Below are positions 9,901 through 18,131 of a DNA stretch of 64,000 nucleotides, one piece after another. Under the pieces are notes generated by a model. It was not told where the DNA came from, searched no databases, and saw nothing but the letters and a program-made list of their open reading frames with translations. The DNA comes from Enterocola sp045654205 (lineage in GTDB: Bacteria > Bacteroidota > Bacteroidia > Bacteroidales > Paludibacteraceae), in contig JAZOMZ010000002.1 in NCBI GenBank assembly GCA_045654205.1, positions 183,157 to 247,156 on the forward strand. The letters run 5' to 3'. The position numbers were made by a program, and so were the translations under genes. The number at the start of each line of letters is the position of its first letter. Positions within the stretch are counted from its first letter, which is position 1.

Positions 9901-10245
9901 TAATAATGCAGGGTTACTTAAAATAGTGAAACGAGGAGATGTAACACTACCACCAGCATTCCAATTTCCCATAGCTTCTTGGTATTTTGGCCCCATTTCT
10001 ATAGTAGCCAAAGGTCTACCAAAAACCACATCCGACAACAAGAAATACGATTTATCGGTTTGGGTATCATCATTTGCAATAGAGAAAGTGGTACCTGTTA
10101 AATAGACTTCTCCCCATGTGCTATTTCTATCATCTACATGATTGTTCTTCAAAGTAGTAGCTTGAGAGTATGCCATACCCACCGAAGAAATCAAAAATAA
10201 GAGCGTAAGCGATAAGCTTTTGCACAAACGTTTAATTTTTTTCAT
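6970..10245 (-). CDS. Giant secreted protein with gliding-motility-associated C-terminal (CHU_C) domain
   Basis: This 1091-aa protein has a signal peptide (to about residue 28). The long body is beta-rich, with Ig-like segments spaced by Cys-containing strands (ITVLCAPNLEVSVKERSC, VTIEKLLPIEIQEKSRDC). The last about 90 residues are a CHU_C domain (WPTAFNPLNQDGVNDTF, IMDRYGNVV, DGWDGTIKGANAMPGVYFY, GTIELVHYVK), a T9SS type B sorting signal. It is probably exported by the T9SS and displayed as an adhesin or matrix protein; the ligand is unknown. It is first in an operon with the OmpA and PorP/SprF proteins and has the same domain logic as the 30.5-kb protein. Confidence 0.87.
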   Translation of the reverse strand: MKKIKRLCKSLSLTLLFLISSVGMAYSQATTLKNNHVDDRNSTWGEVYLTGTTFSIANDDTQTDKSYFLLSDVVFGRPLATIEMGPKYQEAMGNWNAGGSVTSPRFTILSNPALLESSYLERTDNVNRLIFATPQNGETIFKITVGCYKPNSDFALNFNIEEIAGGDDSEITVYINGKTISNSIISVQSKKQKSVSVYSSNISESQLLIEVKRSGASGDNAVIAISDLYIYGETEMFSISANETSVGLGSPVTINAFSAVEMDFNAVKWEKNINGAGFVPFTDALGNQLTGASVTDIPEAGQTCYRAVANVGGSETYSNEVCVNAEYKCATNSAQHNLFIEDFGTLSSETSRSSGSVNYINTSIYTFVDNCKPLKAEGTYALMTNPKFAGYGGLDHNDNSCNGVEGQSLWFRDLYDHTSGGLKNGEWGAMLMVNAANLQGQSEQLVYSRTVDMPCSNTNMIFSAWFANAANPERVSTQISMKFVVRDQNRNIIESATLQINEIKPEDGWVKGETSFNSGNNDKLTVEIYNCIEGGNGNDFMVDDISFSICVPEVSLSVSSLVPEVEIKDNQVSGSCGSDIYLDLEEGMAEVVFDNPYYLWYVKEQGSTEFVHKVEYDNITAIYTQITPYTQYYVVATANEADALDYIAGNLSKCAPVAVSNTITVLCAPNLEVSVKERSCNEVTLEAKKYDDPSGLIDFWWQISKDGKNWSNLDAPKNAYTLEYTLTADTYFRIYTDLVTSPAVKVSLRGINLVATPNKTYIGSNVKLTASTMKYDLGENDKYQWFEKDLTSAGSEYSLIDETTNSFIYYTLKSEKASVKVVAEGCEAEVTIEKLLPIEIQEKSRDCNEITIEGITEIEPSKIKWYYSADGSEYTEYSAVGTPITFDVPEENTNGVYIKAQTTDGKESEPIFVKPIVITNSVYNAEGQELNTQASLIVNDEENITIKTSIEGWTLSAADLITYKSCSGEVLASTAETEFTTAITESNKCFITEFNGCVTENIGFSIREKELIWPTAFNPLNQDGVNDTFVQGYGIKVMIMDRYGNVVAESEDGWDGTIKGANAMPGVYFYVATLPDETIKKGTIELVHYVK

Positions 10246-10326
10246 ATTCTAATTATTTGATTTTAGTCTTAAGTTCCAAAAATAATAATTTTAATTCTAT
10301 TTTAAGAGATTTTCGTTAAAATAATG

Positions 10327-10334
10327 TAAATTTG
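10327..10334 (+). promoter_or_regulatory. -7 element (TAAATTTG) placed 4 nt before the start codon of the YigZ-like gene
   Basis: The TAnnTTTG match ends four nucleotides before the ATG at 10339, leaving no room for an untranslated leader or Shine-Dalgarno. Transcription should begin at or next to the ATG, so the mRNA is probably leaderless. Confidence 0.5.
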
Positions 10335-10338
10335 CAGT

Positions 10339-10716
10339 ATGAAAAAGCTAGATTTTAACACATTAGGACCAATAGGCGAAGGTATATACAAAGAAAAAGG
10401 AAGTAAGTTTATTGGCTACGCCTTATATGTGGACAGTACCGACAAGGTAAAAGAAATTGTAAACGCTTATAAAAAAGAACACCATAAAGCAAGACACGTA
10501 TGTTATGCCTACAAAATAGGTAATGATATTCGTGCCAACGATAATGGTGAGCCATCAGGCACTGCAGGACGCCCTATCCTACGTCAAATCGAAGCTTCGG
10601 GAAAAGAAAATTTACTTGTAGTAGTGGTGCGATACTTTGGAGGCACTCTTCTTGGCACTGGAGGACTTATTAATGCATACAAAGAAGCATCGAGAGAAGC
10701 GATAAAAGAATTATAA
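10339..10716 (+). CDS. YigZ/IMPACT (UPF0029) family protein, short form
   Basis: This 125-aa protein is essentially only the UPF0029/Impact N-terminal domain, with the family hallmarks KEKGSKFIGYA, HKARHVCYAYKIG, NDNGEPSGTAGRPIL and VVVRYFGGTLLGTGGLI. Usual YigZ proteins are about 200 aa with a C-terminal DUF1949 domain, which is absent here. A normal stop and an immediate terminator suggest a natural short form and not a truncation. The family is linked to translation and stress regulation, but the biochemical function is not settled. Confidence 0.85.
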   Translation: MKKLDFNTLGPIGEGIYKEKGSKFIGYALYVDSTDKVKEIVNAYKKEHHKARHVCYAYKIGNDIRANDNGEPSGTAGRPILRQIEASGKENLLVVVVRYFGGTLLGTGGLINAYKEASREAIKEL

Positions 10717-10717
10717 A

Positions 10718-10747
10718 AAAATGGCTGAAAGATTTTTCAGCCATTTT
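10718..10747. terminator. Bidirectional terminator between the YigZ-like and DUF4270 genes
   Basis: AAAATGGCTGAAA pairs with TTTCAGCCATTTT, with A/T runs on both sides. It serves the two convergent genes. Confidence 0.8.
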
Positions 10748-12082
10748 TTATAGTTTTGTATATGTAACACTCAACCTCATATTTGAATTTTCATTCTGCG
10801 GACTGCGAAGTCTTATTCCAGAAGGTCTAAATTGATGACGAATCACAGCATCAGTACCCTCAATATCCGTTGCGCCAGTAATAGGTAATACATAAAATGG
10901 ATTTATTTCATCAGCCTCGGCATTAGTATAAAGAATGGTATGCAAATAATCTGCAATATTATTAAATCTATATGCTCTAATATCCTTCTCATATACTCCC
11001 AAAACTGTATTTATTCCCTCTGCAGGATATAAACTTTGAGTAAAGAACTTATCTATATCTGCTTCTCTAATTAGAATAACATATGAAGGCATCTTAAGGT
11101 CAGTTAAAGAACTATCTGCACATAAAGCTTCTTCTAAAACCAAAGACATATTATTGATGCTAATTATATCACCATCTACATAACCCAATCTTTCTCTTAT
11201 TCTATCCACAGGAATTTCCACCTTAGGCACCATTCCTACAAAAGAAGAAAGATAAACCAAACTATCAGGTATTGATTCAATCTCTGGCACCTTTACATTA
11301 GAGATTCTAAGTACACCTGTTGTTTCTTTATTTACAGGATAAACCCTAACAGCATTAACTATAGAATCTGGTTTAGAGGCTTTTGGAACATAATCATATG
11401 CAACCTCCAAATTTACAGAGTCTACATTAAGCACCACTTGTCCTGTAAACTCATTGGTTACATAAATACCCTTAAGTAGATTAAGGAAGTTGGTTTGACT
11501 TGTAGTTATACTTCTATCTGAAATAAGTTTTTCACCAATAGAAAGTGGCAAATCTACCCTAACAGTATTACAATAATCGTCTAAATTTTGTATAGAATCT
11601 GGAACTGTAGGGTCATAAGCAACATATACTTTCTTACCTAAAACCTCACTTTTATCACAAAATTCAGACAATTCTATATCTGTGGTGTAATTCTCCTCAA
11701 ATTTCAGTGGATTGTTTAGTTGATACACAGTTGCTTCTTGCACTGCAGTAGAGTCTCCAAAGAAAGTTTTATAATACATTACCACTTGCACAGAAGTAGC
11801 CTTTGCTGTGCTAGGATAATCTGCATTCAGATATCTAAATTCTGCAAGAAAATCAAACTTAGCAGAGCCATAAATAGGGTCTTCATAGTTTCCTAACAAT
11901 AATTTATCAGACTCTGAGTATCTATCTGTTATCAACGCAGAAGTAGCCGAAACAGTAAAAGAATCTGTTTTGACTGACATTTTATCTTCTGTTGGTTGGA
12001 TTTCTGAACCTATTTCATTTGCCTCACAAGCAATAAGAAGTAGAGATGTAAGGAATAATATTATCCCAGTCCAATTTTTCAT
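10748..12082 (-). CDS. DUF4270 family lipoprotein
   Basis: This 444-aa protein has a lipobox at Cys19 (LLLIAC), followed by the family start NEIGSEIQPTEDK and the segment LLLGNYEDPIYGSAKFDFLAEFRY, typical of DUF4270. These are Bacteroidota envelope lipoproteins of unknown function. It starts 8 nt after the glycogen-synthase-like gene, so the two form one operon. The adjacency of a GT5 domain protein and DUF4270, divergent from panC, is one I know from other Bacteroidota. Confidence 0.87.
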   Translation of the reverse strand: MKNWTGIILFLTSLLLIACEANEIGSEIQPTEDKMSVKTDSFTVSATSALITDRYSESDKLLLGNYEDPIYGSAKFDFLAEFRYLNADYPSTAKATSVQVVMYYKTFFGDSTAVQEATVYQLNNPLKFEENYTTDIELSEFCDKSEVLGKKVYVAYDPTVPDSIQNLDDYCNTVRVDLPLSIGEKLISDRSITTSQTNFLNLLKGIYVTNEFTGQVVLNVDSVNLEVAYDYVPKASKPDSIVNAVRVYPVNKETTGVLRISNVKVPEIESIPDSLVYLSSFVGMVPKVEIPVDRIRERLGYVDGDIISINNMSLVLEEALCADSSLTDLKMPSYVILIREADIDKFFTQSLYPAEGINTVLGVYEKDIRAYRFNNIADYLHTILYTNAEADEINPFYVLPITGATDIEGTDAVIRHQFRPSGIRLRSPQNENSNMRLSVTYTKL

Positions 12083-12089
12083 CTGTAAC

Positions 12090-12899
12090 TTATTTTTCTA
12101 AAACCTTATCGTAAAATTCGTTGTACGAAGTTACATAATTTTCTTCAGAAACGTATGGAAGGAACAATTTTTGAGAATTTTTAATATCCTCCAACAAGTT
12201 TGCATTTACCTTTTCTGATGCTTGAATAACTCCATCAGAATACTCCATAGCAAGTTTTGAAAGAGTTTCATAGTTTGCATTTCCTGCAACAGTTTGCACA
12301 TCAGAAAGTTCAATTCCACTCATTAGGATTTTCTCATTCAATCTCTCAGACATAGGAGTTGTAAACTCATCATCGTATAGAGAATATACTACCTTAGAAT
12401 TTTCGAAGAATGGGTCATCGTGGTATGCCTTTTTCACCATTACTGGCACAATAGCAGACATCCAACCATGACAGTGAATAATATCTGGAGTCCAACGTAG
12501 TTTTTTCACGGTTTCCAATACACCACGTGCAAAGAAAATAGCTCTTTCGTCATTGTCGGCAAATTCATTTCCTGCTTCGTCTTTAATCACAAAACGACGT
12601 TTGAAGAATTCTTCATTGTCGATAAAATAAACTTGAATACGTGCAGAAGGAATAGAAGCTACCTTGATAATTAATTGATGGTCGGTATCATCAATAATAA
12701 GGTTCATACCAGAAAGACGAATAACTTCGTGTAATTGATTTCTTCTTTCGTTTACACAACCATATTTTGGCATAAAAGTACGGATTTCCCTTCCTAACTC
12801 TTGGATATGTTGGGGTAATTCACGACTCTTTTTCGCAATTTCTGATTCAGGTAAATAAGGGAAGATCTCTTGTGTTATGTATAAAACTTTTACTGCCAT
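12090..12899 (-). CDS. Glycogen/starch synthase catalytic-domain protein (GT5), stand-alone N-terminal domain
   Basis: From the ATG at 12899 the protein is 269 aa. VKVLYITQEIFPYLPESEIAK, EIRTFMPKYG and PDIIHCHGWMSAIVPVMVKK are the hallmarks of the Glyco_transf_5 N-terminal Rossmann domain that binds the glucan acceptor. The C-terminal nucleotide-sugar-binding half of classical GlgA (about 480 aa) is absent; such short versions are common in Bacteroidota. Catalysis by this half alone is uncertain. An in-frame TTG at 12926 is rejected because it lies inside the TATCTTTG promoter element. A glycogen phosphorylase lies at 44 kb in the same window. Confidence 0.83.
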   Translation of the reverse strand: MAVKVLYITQEIFPYLPESEIAKKSRELPQHIQELGREIRTFMPKYGCVNERRNQLHEVIRLSGMNLIIDDTDHQLIIKVASIPSARIQVYFIDNEEFFKRRFVIKDEAGNEFADNDERAIFFARGVLETVKKLRWTPDIIHCHGWMSAIVPVMVKKAYHDDPFFENSKVVYSLYDDEFTTPMSERLNEKILMSGIELSDVQTVAGNANYETLSKLAMEYSDGVIQASEKVNANLLEDIKNSQKLFLPYVSEENYVTSYNEFYDKVLEK

Positions 12900-12923
12900 A
12901 TTAATAAAAAAACAATTACTTTG

Positions 12924-12931
12924 CAAAGATA
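12924..12931 (-). promoter_or_regulatory. -7 element (TATCTTTG) of the GT5-DUF4270 operon
   Basis: A perfect TAnnTTTG on the minus strand, 24 nt upstream of the chosen ATG. It settles the start-codon choice for this gene. Confidence 0.6.
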
Positions 12932-12985
12932 TAAAAAAAAATCCTTAATTTTACAATTATTTGGTCATAATTTTTCTTCTAATAC

Positions 12986-13016
12986 TTTGGTACAATGGTA
13001 ATTTTATCTAATTTTG
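12986..13016 (+). promoter_or_regulatory. Complete Bacteroidota promoter of panC-panD
   Basis: TTTG at 12986-12989, a spacer of exactly 19 nt, and TAATTTTG at 13009-13016 match the sigma-ABfr-type consensus. The ATG of panC follows 21 nt after the -7 element. Confidence 0.75.
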
Positions 13017-13037
13017 TGCCCACAAATAAACCAGACT

Positions 13038-13871
13038 ATGATAGTAGTAGAAACTATAAAAGGACTTAAACAAGAGCTAGAAAAATATAGCTCAAAAACT
13101 ATAGGATTTGTACCAACAATGGGTGCACTTCACAACGGTCACATTTCTCTTGTTAAACGTAGTGTTGAAGAAAATGACGTTACAGTAGTAAGTGTTTTTG
13201 TAAACCCTACACAATTCAACGACAAAGCAGACCTAGAACGTTACCCTCGCACCGAAGAAGCCGACAAAAAACTTCTTGAAGCCGCTGGTTGCGACATTGT
13301 ATTTATGCCACAAGTAGAAGAGATGTATCCAGAAGAAGACACTCGCGTATTCAACTTCGGCTCTATCGAAACCGTAATGGAAGGCAAATACAGACCTGGT
13401 CACTTCAATGGCGTGGCACAAATTGTTAGCAAACTTTTCTACGCCGTAGAACCTACTCGCTCATATTTTGGCGAAAAAGACTTCCAACAAGTTGCTATTA
13501 TTAGAGATATGGTAAGACAACTAAATATTCCTGTTGAAATTATTGCTTGTCCTATCATTCGCGAAGAAAGCGGCCTAGCGCGCAGCAGTAGAAATGAACT
13601 TTTATCTGCAGAAGAACGTAAAAAAGCTGCTTTAATATCACAAGTTTTAAGTAAAAGTGTTAACTTTGCAAAAGATATGTCTGTGGAAGAAGTCAAAAAT
13701 TGGGTAATTGACCAATTTAAAGTTGACGAAGTCTTCAAAATGGACTATTACGACATAGTAGATGGCAATACTCTACAAAGCGTTTCTTCTTGGGAAGAAA
13801 GTGATTACATCGTAGGTTGCATTGCTATTTATTGTGGTAAAATAAGATTAATAGATAATATACACTACTAA
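13038..13871 (+). CDS. panC: Pantothenate synthetase
   Basis: This 277-aa protein joins pantoate and beta-alanine using ATP, the last step of pantothenate (coenzyme A precursor) synthesis, in the cytoplasm. Visible family motifs are GFVPTMGALHNGHISLVK (HIGH-like signature), VSVFVNPTQFN, YFGEKDFQQ (KD substrate-binding block) and REESGLARSSRNELL. The ATG at 13038 is chosen because upstream in-frame codons fall in the promoter. panD, which makes the beta-alanine, follows 3 nt later, so the two steps are co-expressed. Confidence 0.95.
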   Translation: MIVVETIKGLKQELEKYSSKTIGFVPTMGALHNGHISLVKRSVEENDVTVVSVFVNPTQFNDKADLERYPRTEEADKKLLEAAGCDIVFMPQVEEMYPEEDTRVFNFGSIETVMEGKYRPGHFNGVAQIVSKLFYAVEPTRSYFGEKDFQQVAIIRDMVRQLNIPVEIIACPIIREESGLARSSRNELLSAEERKKAALISQVLSKSVNFAKDMSVEEVKNWVIDQFKVDEVFKMDYYDIVDGNTLQSVSSWEESDYIVGCIAIYCGKIRLIDNIHY

Positions 13872-13874
13872 GAT

Positions 13875-14225
13875 ATGATGATAGAAATTCTTAAATCTAA
13901 GATTCACAGAGTAAGCGTTACAGATGCTAATCTTAACTATATTGGTAGCATTACCATAGATGAAGACCTAATGGATGCTGCTGGTATTATTGAAAATGAA
14001 AAGGTAGCAGTTGTAAACAATAATAATGGTGAACGCTTCGAAACCTACGTAATCAAGGGTGAAAGAGGCTCTGGTGTTATTTGCACAAACGGTGCTGCTG
14101 CTCGTAAAGTACAACCAGGCGATATTCTTATCATCACTGCTTACGCTTACATGGATTTGGAGGAAGCCAAAACCTTCAAACCAAAGATTGTACATCCAGA
14201 CACATTGACAAATAGATTAAAATAA
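13875..14225 (+). CDS. panD: Aspartate 1-decarboxylase
   Basis: This 116-aa pyruvoyl enzyme converts aspartate to beta-alanine for pantothenate synthesis. With the first ATG, the self-cleavage pair is Gly24-Ser25 (NYIGSITID), as in E. coli PanD; Ser25 becomes the pyruvoyl group. Other conserved blocks are NNNNGERFETYVI, GSGVICTNGAAARKVQPGD and IIITAYA-like LIITAYAYM. It is in an operon with panC. Confidence 0.95.
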   Translation: MMIEILKSKIHRVSVTDANLNYIGSITIDEDLMDAAGIIENEKVAVVNNNNGERFETYVIKGERGSGVICTNGAAARKVQPGDILIITAYAYMDLEEAKTFKPKIVHPDTLTNRLK

Positions 14226-14274
14226 CTAAAATCTAGCAATTAGAAGTGAGGGGTTAGGGATTAGTTCTAAGAAA

Positions 14275-14353
14275 TTAGTATGAGGGGTTAAGACTTAGGA
14301 GTTAAAGAAAGACGCCTGCGGCAAAACTCCTAATTCCTAACCCCTCATACTAA
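14275..14353 (+). repeat. Palindromic repeat, family A copy 1
   Basis: TTAGTATGAGGGGTTA (14275-14290) and a second 8-9 bp block (TTAGGAGT) pair with the right arm 14326-14353. The loop carries the family core GCCTGCGGCAAA (14314-14325). A partial third copy of the arm (GTGAGGGGTTAGGGATTAG) precedes it at 14246-14264. The region holds no gene. Confidence 0.75.
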
Positions 14354-14387
14354 CTTTCAACCTAAGTACTTCTAAGATGAATTCAGA

Positions 14388-14468
14388 GTTAAGTTGGGAA
14401 CTAGTATTTTGGAATATTTTGCCGTAGGCTCTTTTTTTTATTCCAAAATACTAGTTTCAAACTTTAAC
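14388..14468 (+). repeat. Palindromic repeat, family A copy 2, upstream of radA
   Basis: The left arm 14388-14415 (outer GTTAAGTT, inner AACTAGTATTTTGGAAT) pairs with 14440-14468. The loop carries the core in reverse orientation (TTTTGCCGTAGGCTC, with one base change) followed by a T-run. It ends 18 nt before the radA ATG. Confidence 0.8.
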
Positions 14469-14486
14469 GAAAAAAAAATAAAACCT

Positions 14487-15845
14487 ATGGCAAAAGTAAC
14501 CTACATATGTAAAGAATGCGGTCACAAATCGGGTAAATGGTTTGGCAAATGTACTGCGTGTGGTGAGTGGGATACTTGCGTAGAGGAATTGGAGGTTAAG
14601 ACAAACAAAAAGACTCCTCAAAACTTTATTCCTAACGAAAATAAAGCCGCTGTTTCTATTCACGAGATTAGCACAGAAGAGGAAATCCGCATCGATTTGG
14701 GAAACAACGAGTTTAATCGTGTACTTGGTGGTGGACTAGTGACTGGTTCTCTTGTTCTTATTGGCGGTGAGCCGGGCATAGGTAAATCTACCCTACTACT
14801 TCAAACTGTACTTTCACTAAAAAACAACAAAGTTCTATACGTTTCTGGCGAGGAAAGCACACGTCAGCTAAAACTTAGAGCCGACAGAATAGGTATTCAA
14901 AACAACGAATGCTACATTCTTAGTGAAACTTCACTTGAACAAATTTATCATCAAGCCAAAGACATCAATCCCGATATTTTGGTCATTGACTCTATACAAA
15001 CCATACATTTGGAGAGCATTGATTCTTCGGCTGGTAGCCTAGTACAAGTGCGTGAATGCACCGCTTCCCTACTACGCTACGCAAAACAAACAAACACTCC
15101 AATCTTCCTTGTTGGGCATATTACCAAAGATGGCAACATTGCAGGCCCAAAAATCCTAGAACATATCGTAGACACTGTTCTACAATTTGAGGGCGACCAA
15201 CATTATCTTTATAGAATATTGAGGGCAATCAAAAACCGTTTTGGTAACACTAGCGAAATGGGCATTTTTGAGATGCGTCAAGAGGGACTGAGAGAAGTGA
15301 GCAACCCTTCTGAGTTGCTACTTACACAAAACAACGATGGTATGAGCGGCATAGCCATTGCATCTGCTATAGAGGGCGTAAGACCATTCTTAATAGAAGT
15401 GCAAGCATTGGCAAGCACAGCAGCATACGGCACACCTCAGCGTTCTGCCACTGGCTTTGACCTACGCCGACTAAATATGCTCCTAGCAGTATTAGAAAAG
15501 CGTGCAGGATTCAAACTTGCTCAAAAAGACGTATTTTTAAACATTGCTGGAGGCCTAAAAATAAACGACCCTGCCATAGACCTTGCAGTAATCTCTGCAA
15601 TACTTTCTTCAAATCTAGATTTGGAAATACGTAAAGGCATTTGCCTTGCAGGAGAAGTTGGTCTTTCAGGAGAAATTAGACCAGTTAGCCGCATAGAACA
15701 ACGCATTGCCGAAGCAGAAAAATTAGGTTTCGAGCAAATCATCCTCCCAGAGCACAACTACCAAAGCCTTACCAAAAAGAACTACAAAATAAAGCTTCTC
15801 CCAGTCAAAAAAACAGAAGAAGCATTTAAAATCTTGTTTACATAA
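14487..15845 (+). CDS. radA: DNA repair protein RadA (Sms)
   Basis: From the ATG at 14487 the protein is 452 aa. It has an N-terminal zinc finger (YICKECGHKSGKWFGKCTAC), a RecA-like ATPase with Walker A GEPGIGKST, the RadA signature KNRFG, and a C-terminal Lon-protease-like domain (AEKLGFEQIILPEHN near the end). RadA promotes branch migration in recombination and repair. Further upstream in-frame codons lie in the family A palindrome, so the MAKVTYIC start is used. Confidence 0.95.
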   Translation: MAKVTYICKECGHKSGKWFGKCTACGEWDTCVEELEVKTNKKTPQNFIPNENKAAVSIHEISTEEEIRIDLGNNEFNRVLGGGLVTGSLVLIGGEPGIGKSTLLLQTVLSLKNNKVLYVSGEESTRQLKLRADRIGIQNNECYILSETSLEQIYHQAKDINPDILVIDSIQTIHLESIDSSAGSLVQVRECTASLLRYAKQTNTPIFLVGHITKDGNIAGPKILEHIVDTVLQFEGDQHYLYRILRAIKNRFGNTSEMGIFEMRQEGLREVSNPSELLLTQNNDGMSGIAIASAIEGVRPFLIEVQALASTAAYGTPQRSATGFDLRRLNMLLAVLEKRAGFKLAQKDVFLNIAGGLKINDPAIDLAVISAILSSNLDLEIRKGICLAGEVGLSGEIRPVSRIEQRIAEAEKLGFEQIILPEHNYQSLTKKNYKIKLLPVKKTEEAFKILFT

Positions 15846-15878
15846 ATAATCCCGTAAGTACCAACTTACGGGATTATT
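15845..15878. terminator. Bidirectional terminator between radA and the WG-repeat gene
   Basis: AATAATCCCGTAAG pairs with CTTACGGGATTATT, a 14-bp perfect stem followed by T's. It also closes the long minus-strand run that ends with the WG-repeat gene. Confidence 0.85.
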
Positions 15879-15940
15879 TTTAACTTCCTTTTTTCTCTCC
15901 ACTAACAAGATAAATAAATCCTATTAGCATTGGCTAATCA

Positions 15941-16996
15941 CTAACGTTGCAAAAAAGTTTCATTACCATTTTTATCAACTAGTCCACCATTGAAATTTTC
16001 ATCAACAACCATAGCAACACCAGCTTTACAAAATCCTCCAGCTATAGGATATTTGCAAGGAATAACAACGTCACCTTTTAGGTTTATAAAACCATGATAA
16101 AAACCATTAACAACAACAGCCATTCCATTGCCAATTTCTTTTATTACATTAAAATCTCCTAGAAATAGTATTTCTCCATTGGTGTTAATTAATCCACATT
16201 TTTTATCCTTTTTAATAACAGCCACACCATCAACGAATGATTCTGCCGAGCTATATTGACATGGTATTACTTCTTCACCATTTGTATTTATATACCCATA
16301 TTTTCCATCTTTTTCAACTCTAGCAAGTCCATTAGAGAAATCTGCTACATCTTCATAGCTTAAAGTTTTTATGATTTCACCTAGGTTATTTATAATCATA
16401 AATTCTTTATTCTTGTAGACAATAGCCAAATTCTCTTTAAAATCGCTAGCCCATTCATAATTTAAAGGTATTACTAATTCTCCTTTTTTATTTACATATC
16501 CATTAAGTCCCTGATGTTTAACTCGCGCTAATCCACATGAAAAACTTTTTGAATCATCATATTTACATGTGAATACTACATCTCCATCTGCGTTGATGTA
16601 ACGTAAGTCCTCTCCATCATATACTAATGCTAGTTCATCTTTAAAATCAGCCGCATACTCGTATGCACATGGAATAACTTCTTCTCCCAATAAGTTTATA
16701 TAGCCGTATTGTAAATCTTTATTAACCAAAGCTAATCCATTTGAGAAATTTCCGATATGACTATATTTCAGTTCTAGTATTTCTTTACCATTTGAATCTA
16801 ATAAACCTTGTTTTTGTCCTTTACTTACTCTAATATAACCATTGTCTAATGGAACAACTGTATCATATTCTTTTAAAATATTTTTTAAAGACTCTGTAAT
16901 CTCAATAGTTTGATTGTTATCCGCTATGATATTAAAAAATGGGAAAAACAAAATAACTAATACTAATGATGTTTTAATAAATTTCATTTTCTTCAT
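15941..16996 (-). CDS. WG-repeat secreted protein
   Basis: This 351-aa protein has a signal peptide (to about residue 25) and then about eight degenerate WG/KWG-type repeats of roughly 32 residues. Each has the pattern 'F.nGLA.V...gkyGyIn.nGe.viPc.Y', for example FSNGLARVEKDGKYGYINTNGEEVIPCQY. It is probably periplasmic or surface exposed; the function is unknown and repeats of this kind suggest binding. It is the last gene of the minus-strand run, 28 nt after the TlpA-like gene. Confidence 0.85.
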   Translation of the reverse strand: MKKMKFIKTSLVLVILFFPFFNIIADNNQTIEITESLKNILKEYDTVVPLDNGYIRVSKGQKQGLLDSNGKEILELKYSHIGNFSNGLALVNKDLQYGYINLLGEEVIPCAYEYAADFKDELALVYDGEDLRYINADGDVVFTCKYDDSKSFSCGLARVKHQGLNGYVNKKGELVIPLNYEWASDFKENLAIVYKNKEFMIINNLGEIIKTLSYEDVADFSNGLARVEKDGKYGYINTNGEEVIPCQYSSAESFVDGVAVIKKDKKCGLINTNGEILFLGDFNVIKEIGNGMAVVVNGFYHGFINLKGDVVIPCKYPIAGGFCKAGVAMVVDENFNGGLVDKNGNETFLQR

Positions 16997-17024
16997 ATTT
17001 ACTATTTGTATAATATTATTTGAT

Positions 17025-18131
17025 TTATTTCAACACTTCTGAAAGTTTATTTATAAGTTCCTCTCCTCTTAGTGATAAGGCTATGATTTTACCATCCTTA
17101 TCTATAAGAACTGAATACGGAATACCACGCACTCTGTATTCTTTTGCCACAGGGCAGTTCCATTGTTTTAGAGAACTTACGTGGTATGGCCACACAAGAC
17201 CATCTGCTTGAATAGCATTTTTCCAAGAAGTAGCATTAGCATCCAAAGACACACTGAAAACTGTAAAACCTTTGTCTTTAAACATATTGTAAGCTTTCAC
17301 TACATTTGGATTTTCTGCTCTACAAGGACGACACCAAGAAGCCCAGAAATCTATCAAAACCACTTTACCTCTCAGCGAAGACAATCTAATAATATTGCCA
17401 TCCACACCAGGTAGCTCTATATTTGGAGCCTTCTTCCCTACTTCAATAGGATTTTCTACTAAACTTCCTATTTCTTTTACTATGAAATTCTCTGGATATA
17501 GTTCTTTCTGAGTTTCATAAACCTTTTTAAGAATACCAGATTTTGCTTCTACCATAGAATCAGAAAACTCTGAATAACCAATAAATGATGCTGCCAGAAG
17601 TTGAGTATTGTTAGAAATCAGAATTTTAATTCTAGTGTGATAGGCAGACATTGCATTATAAAATTCTTGCGAAATAGCTTGTTGTTCTACAGGCGTTTTA
17701 GCTTCGGTATGTCTCTTTTCTGCATCTCCTGCAAACACAGAAAACTTATAAGATTCGTCTTGATATTGCTGCAACAACTTCATATTTTCTGAAGCTTCAA
17801 CAGACTTTATACCCAGCATATTATACACAAGGCCATAAGTGATAATAACATTTTCACCTGGAAGAAGAACCACTTGCTGTTGTGATTTTTGACCATTAGA
17901 AGTGGTAAATAATAGACTATAAATTTCAGCAGTCTTAACATCATCAGAGAATGAAAAATTTCCTTCTAGAGAAATAGGTACTGTAGTTATAAAATCTAAG
18001 GAACCAGCACTATTTAATCTCTGAACACTTACACTATTAAAAACCTTGGTATCTTCTACTTTTGCAGTGAATGTACTTGCCAACACAATCATTGGCATAA
18101 AAACAGACAATAAAACTAATAATCTTTTCAT
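17025..18131 (-). CDS. TlpA-like thiol:disulfide oxidoreductase with N-terminal DUF4369-type domain
   Basis: This 368-aa protein has a signal peptide, an N-terminal beta-rich domain (about 25-120, DUF4369-like), a helical linker and a C-terminal thioredoxin fold (about 230-368). The active site is WASWCRPC, with the following AENPNVVKAYNMFKDKGFTVFSVSLD and the cis-Pro segment VRGIPYSVLID. Such periplasmic proteins reduce or shuffle disulfides. The start overlaps the queA stop by 4 nt, so translation is coupled to it. Confidence 0.87.
   Translation of the reverse strand: MKRLLVLLSVFMPMIVLASTFTAKVEDTKVFNSVSVQRLNSAGSLDFITTVPISLEGNFSFSDDVKTAEIYSLLFTTSNGQKSQQQVVLLPGENVIITYGLVYNMLGIKSVEASENMKLLQQYQDESYKFSVFAGDAEKRHTEAKTPVEQQAISQEFYNAMSAYHTRIKILISNNTQLLAASFIGYSEFSDSMVEAKSGILKKVYETQKELYPENFIVKEIGSLVENPIEVGKKAPNIELPGVDGNIIRLSSLRGKVVLIDFWASWCRPCRAENPNVVKAYNMFKDKGFTVFSVSLDANATSWKNAIQADGLVWPYHVSSLKQWNCPVAKEYRVRGIPYSVLIDKDGKIIALSLRGEELINKLSEVLK

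Noticed and set aside
10339..10716. Truncated YigZ pseudogene
   Set aside because: A complete domain with a normal stop and an immediate terminator indicates a natural short form.
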